Part shown: one piece after another, positions 6,995 through 9,546 of the stretch
How positions within the stretch are numbered: the first letter of the stretch is position 1
Layout: the number at the start of each line of letters is the position of its first letter
Source: Omnitrophica WOR_2 bacterium RIFCSPHIGHO2_02_FULL_67_20
GTDB taxonomy: Bacteria; Omnitrophota; Gorgyraeia; Aquiviventales; Aquiviventaceae
Length of the DNA stretch: 9,546 nt
Direction: 5' to 3'
Assembly: GCA_001805695.1 (NCBI GenBank)
Contig: MHGT01000019.1
Span: 1 to 9,546 of the forward strand
The notes under the pieces: generated by a model
Told to the model about the DNA's origin: nothing
Database searches by the model: none
What the model saw: only the letters and a program-made list of their open reading frames with translations
Program-made: the position numbers and the translations under genes

Positions 6995-7465
6995 ATGTTG
7001 CCTGGAGCGCAGCACCTGCAGAATGTCCATCCGCTCGTGATCCACTTTCCGATCGCGTTTCTGATGGGTGCTGCGCTCCTGTACGTTGCGGCATGGCTGT
7101 TGAAAAGCGACAGGTTCGCGCACTCAGCGTTTGTGGTGCTGGTGATGGGCGCGCTGTCTCTGACGGTGGCCGTAGCGACCGGCCTCTACGCCGAGCAGGG
7201 AGTGATGCTTTCCCTCTCGGTCCGTGAACAGCTGCTTAGGCCGCATAAGAGTTACATGCTGGCGACCCTAGCGCTGTGTACGATGCTGAGCGTCTGGGCG
7301 ATTCTGGCTCGGCCACTTCCAACGAAAGGGAGAGGGCTATTTCTGTTCCTGGTGCTCGTGATGATCGGCGTAATGACAGTAGGAGCCGACTTCGGCGGGC
7401 GCATGGTGTATGACTACAACGCCGGTGGCAATGCATGCCGCCAACCGATCCAGTTTACACAATAA
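6995..7465 (+). CDS. DUF2231 family four-helix membrane protein
   Basis: A 156-residue inner-membrane protein of the DUF2231 type, a family of unknown function. The signatures are HPLVIHFPIA (12-21), a membrane-adjacent HK (H84, K85) and GGRMVYDYNAGG (134-145) near the C-terminus. Four hydrophobic segments are visible at about 15-36, 44-65, 85-105 and 113-131. Conserved histidines at the membrane face would suit heme or metal binding, but that is not established here. It starts 5 bases after the preceding stop, and GGAG at 6983-6986 lies inside the preceding gene, so translation is probably coupled. C148 near the C-terminus is a possible extra ligand. Such genes often occur near metal or redox membrane systems. 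Confidence 0.82.
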   Translation: MLPGAQHLQNVHPLVIHFPIAFLMGAALLYVAAWLLKSDRFAHSAFVVLVMGALSLTVAVATGLYAEQGVMLSLSVREQLLRPHKSYMLATLALCTMLSVWAILARPLPTKGRGLFLFLVLVMIGVMTVGADFGGRMVYDYNAGGNACRQPIQFTQ

Positions 7466-7467
7466 CA

Positions 7468-7483
7468 GGGTCAGGCGTGACCC
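7468..7483 (+). promoter_or_regulatory. Intercistronic hairpin next to the permease RBS
   Basis: GGGTCA (7468-7473) and TGACCC (7478-7483) form a perfect 6-bp stem with a GGCG loop. It fills much of the 34-base gap between the DUF2231 gene and the permease and ends two bases before the GGAGG Shine-Dalgarno at 7486-7490. It may tune permease translation or protect mRNA ends. No T tract follows, so termination is unlikely. Confidence 0.4.
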
Positions 7484-7499
7484 ATGGAGGGAAGAACCC

Positions 7500-8642
7500 A
7501 TGGCGACTGACGCTGACGTACGGCGGGATCCCATCTGCGGCATGCAGGGGACCCTCGAGCGGCACGGGCGGTGGTTCTGTAGCGAGGAGTGCGCGACAGA
7601 GTACGCGCGGAGCCTGGCGCAACCGCATGCCGGGCACCACCGGAGGCGCTGGTGGCTCGACCCGTGGGTGTGGGTCCCGCTTTCCGGCCTGGCATTGGCC
7701 ACCGCAGGCTCCTGGTGGCCGTCAGCGGCGGGGGCCGGCGCCATCTATGCCGGCTACCTCAAAAAAATCTTCGTCCCGCTCCTCATCGGCCTCCTGCTGG
7801 GCGGGCTCATCGACCGGTTCGTCCCGCGGGAATACATCATCCGGCTCCTGTCCGGCCCGAAGAAGCGGGTGATCGCCCGCGCCACACTTCTCGGCTTTCT
7901 CGCCTCGACCTGCAGCCACGGGTGCCTGGCGCTGTCGTTGGAGCTCTACCGCAAAGGCGCCTCGGTCCCGGCGGTGGTGAGCTTCCTCCTGGCCAGCCCG
8001 TGGGCGAGCATGTCGCTCACATTCATCCTGCTGAGTCTCTTCGGCGCGAAGGGCCTCGTGATCATCGCCTGCGCGCTGGCCATCGCGTTCGCCACCGGCC
8101 TCATCTTCCAGCGCCTCGCGCGGCGCGGGCTCATCGACCCGCCGACCGCCACGGAGGAGGTGGCGGACATCCGGATTTGGGAAGATGTGCGGCGGCGTGT
8201 GCGCGGCTACCCGTGGACCGCCGCACGGCTGGCTGCCGACGCGCGCGGCGTCCTGGCCGGGATGGCGCCGCTCGGCCGCATGGTGCTGGGTTGGGTGCAG
8301 CTGGGCCTCGTCCTGAGCGCGGTCCTGGGTGCGGCGATCCCGCACCAGACATTCATGCGGTGGCTCGGCCCATCGCCGCTGGGGCTGCTGCTCACCCTCG
8401 CCTTCGCCACCGTGATGGAGGTGTGCTCGGAGGGAACGTCGCCTCTCGCCTTCGAGCTCTACCGCCACACCGGCGCGCTGGGCAACGCGTTCGCCTTCCT
8501 CATGGGCGGTGTCGTCACCGACTACACCGAGCTCGCGGCGGTCTGGACCGCGGTCGGACGGCGGACCGTCATCTGGATGCTGCTCATCACGCTTCCGCTC
8601 GTCATCGCAGTGGGCTTGATTCTGAATCTCTGGCGAGTATGA
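7500..8642 (+). CDS. ArsP/DUF318-type permease with N-terminal YHS/TRASH-like domain
   Basis: A 380-residue inner-membrane permease. Residues 10-35 (DPICGM...WFCSEECATEY) form a YHS/TRASH-like metal-binding domain with C13, C27 and C31. A His/Arg-rich linker follows (HAGHHRRRWW). The membrane part has two related halves, each with a cysteine signature before a glutamate-containing helix: STCSHGCLALSLELYRKGAS (136-155; C138, H140, C142) and EVCSEGTSPLAFELYRHTG (307-325; C309). This two-half pattern is that of the ArsP/YraQ (DUF318) permeases. Known relatives export trivalent organoarsenicals (ArsP) or are linked to Cu/Zn efflux (the SO_0444 type). With its neighbours, copper or another thiophilic metal is the likely substrate, but this is not proven. 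ATG 7500 has GGAGG at 7486-7490; the in-frame ATG at 7410 would overlap DUF2231 by 56 bases. Codon use returns towards very high third-position GC along the gene. Confidence 0.85.
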   Translation: MATDADVRRDPICGMQGTLERHGRWFCSEECATEYARSLAQPHAGHHRRRWWLDPWVWVPLSGLALATAGSWWPSAAGAGAIYAGYLKKIFVPLLIGLLLGGLIDRFVPREYIIRLLSGPKKRVIARATLLGFLASTCSHGCLALSLELYRKGASVPAVVSFLLASPWASMSLTFILLSLFGAKGLVIIACALAIAFATGLIFQRLARRGLIDPPTATEEVADIRIWEDVRRRVRGYPWTAARLAADARGVLAGMAPLGRMVLGWVQLGLVLSAVLGAAIPHQTFMRWLGPSPLGLLLTLAFATVMEVCSEGTSPLAFELYRHTGALGNAFAFLMGGVVTDYTELAAVWTAVGRRTVIWMLLITLPLVIAVGLILNLWRV

Positions 8643-8656
8643 TGGGGGAGGTATGA
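8639..8656 (+). other. Possible five-codon coupling minicistron
   Basis: An ATG at 8639 overlaps the permease stop (ATGA), reads MMGEV and ends with TGA at 8654-8656, which overlaps the LOG start codon (ATGA at 8653-8656). It could let ribosomes pass from permease to LOG, which lacks a well-spaced Shine-Dalgarno. It could equally be chance. Confidence 0.2.
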
Positions 8657-9546
8657 CCGAACCCCGCCGGCCCCACCTGTACACGACGCACAACGCTGCG
8701 GTCGACGCCCAGATTGCCGGCCTCATCAGCGGCTTCGGCGACGAGCTCGACCGCCGCCTGCTGGCCGAGATGATGACCTCGGTGCACCGCCTCGGCCAGG
8801 ACGGCTCATCCACGGGCGACCTCAAGATCCTCAACGCGGCGCTGAAGGAATTGCGCTACGCGTTCAAGATATTCAGGCCCTACCGCGCTGTCCGGAAGGT
8901 CGCGATGTTCGGCTCGGCCCGCCTCGACCGCAGCCACTCCGCCTACCCGGTCGCGCAGGAGTTCGGCCGGCTGATGGCGCGCTCCGGCTGGAGCGTCATC
9001 ACCGGGGCGGCCAGCGGGATCATGAAGGCGGGCCACGAGGGGGCGGGGCGGACGATGAGCTTCGGGCTGAACATCCGGCTCCCGTTCGAGCAGGCGGCCA
9101 ACGCGGTCATCGCCAAGGACCACAAGCTCATCAACTGCAAGTACTTCTTCACCCGCAAGCTCCTCTTCATCAAGGAATCCCACGCGACGGCGCTCTTTCC
9201 CGGCGGCTTCGGCACGCTGGACGAGGGGTTCGAGTCGCTGACACTCGTGCAGACGGGGAAGTCCGACCCGCGGCCGATCGTCTTCGTGGACACACCGCGG
9301 GGCCGGTTCTGGGCGCCGCTGCTCGGGTTCCTCGAGGAGCAGCTGTGCAAGGGGAAGATGATCTCGCCGTCCGACCGCTCGATCTACCGGCTGGCGCGCT
9401 CGGCCGAGGAGGCGGCGGAGTTCATCCTGCGGTTCTACTCGACGTACCACTCCATCCGCTACGTCGGCGACCGGCTCGCCGTCCGCCTCCAGCGCCCGCT
9501 GCCGGCCGGCTCGGCGGCGCGCCTGACGCGGGAGTTCGCTGACCTG
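8653..9546 (+). CDS. LOG-family nucleotide phosphoribohydrolase-like protein, 3' end outside the window
   Basis: The first 298 codons are present without a stop, so the gene is cut by the right edge. The Rossmann-like core has VAMFGSAR (83-90), ITGAASGIMKAGHEGAG (116-132), R168-K169 (FFTRKLLFIK) and PGGFGTLDE (183-191). The last two match the LOG signature, in which Arg and Glu act in cleaving the N-glycosidic bond of nucleoside monophosphates. Family members include cytokinin-activating LOG enzymes and bacterial nucleosidases such as PpnN; many are misannotated as lysine decarboxylases. An N-terminal helical extension of about 80 residues and a C-terminal extension make it longer than simple LOG proteins of about 190 aa. 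It starts 10 bases after the permease stop, but the GGAGG at 8647-8651 is only one base from ATG 8653, unusually close. About 96% of third positions are G or C, as in the early adaptor. A role in metal resistance is not evident. Confidence 0.87.
   Translation, partial: MTEPRRPHLYTTHNAAVDAQIAGLISGFGDELDRRLLAEMMTSVHRLGQDGSSTGDLKILNAALKELRYAFKIFRPYRAVRKVAMFGSARLDRSHSAYPVAQEFGRLMARSGWSVITGAASGIMKAGHEGAGRTMSFGLNIRLPFEQAANAVIAKDHKLINCKYFFTRKLLFIKESHATALFPGGFGTLDEGFESLTLVQTGKSDPRPIVFVDTPRGRFWAPLLGFLEEQLCKGKMISPSDRSIYRLARSAEEAAEFILRFYSTYHSIRYVGDRLAVRLQRPLPAGSAARLTREFADL

Noticed and set aside
7410..7499. Upstream ATG start for the permease
   Set aside because: It would overlap the DUF2231 gene by 56 bases, while ATG 7500 has GGAGG at normal spacing.
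7722..8834. Minus-strand 370-residue open frame opposite the permease
   Set aside because: It lacks hydrophobic segments or motifs and mirrors the permease and LOG codon pattern.

Overview
The window carries a head-to-tail block of seven genes, all on the + strand and tightly packed, from a GC-rich Gram-negative bacterium. It encodes a complete tripartite RND heavy-metal efflux pump (outer-membrane channel, periplasmic adaptor, inner-membrane pump), which needs an outer membrane. The pump and adaptor look like subfamilies I associate from memory with Nitrospirota and deltaproteobacterial-type lineages, but the sequence does not settle the phylum.

Layout: positions 1-365 hold no gene I can support. 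They contain several tight palindromes and an upstream leader in which a 13-bp inverted repeat pairs with the Shine-Dalgarno region of the first gene. Next come the TolC/CusC-like channel (366-1661), a CusB-like adaptor (1658-3103, 4-base overlap) and a CusA-like pump (3093-6470, 11-base overlap). After 93 bases follow a small secreted Cys/His protein (6564-6989), a DUF2231 four-helix membrane protein (6995-7465), an ArsP/DUF318-type permease with an N-terminal YHS/TRASH-like domain (7500-8642), and a LOG-family nucleotide hydrolase-like protein that runs off the right edge (8653-9546).

How they work together: CusA keeps the three substrate methionines of the Cu(I)/Ag(I) pump, and the adaptor keeps the three-methionine site of CusB. 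The core is therefore most likely a copper/silver exporter moving ions from periplasm or inner membrane to the outside. The next three genes look like accessory metal-handling parts: a periplasmic C/H/C/C protein, a small membrane protein and a permease with its own cytosolic metal-sensing-type domain. The last gene may be a passenger.

Most notable: third-position GC falls abruptly from about 96% to about 64% inside the adaptor gene (near base 2774) and recovers only in the permease and LOG genes, which suggests a mosaic operon. The adaptor lacks visible lipoyl half-motifs and has three stacked metal-binding modules. The CusA methionine relay is largely substituted although the central triad is intact. 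Percentages are my own hand counts. Comparisons with E. coli CusA/CusB are from memory of those proteins.
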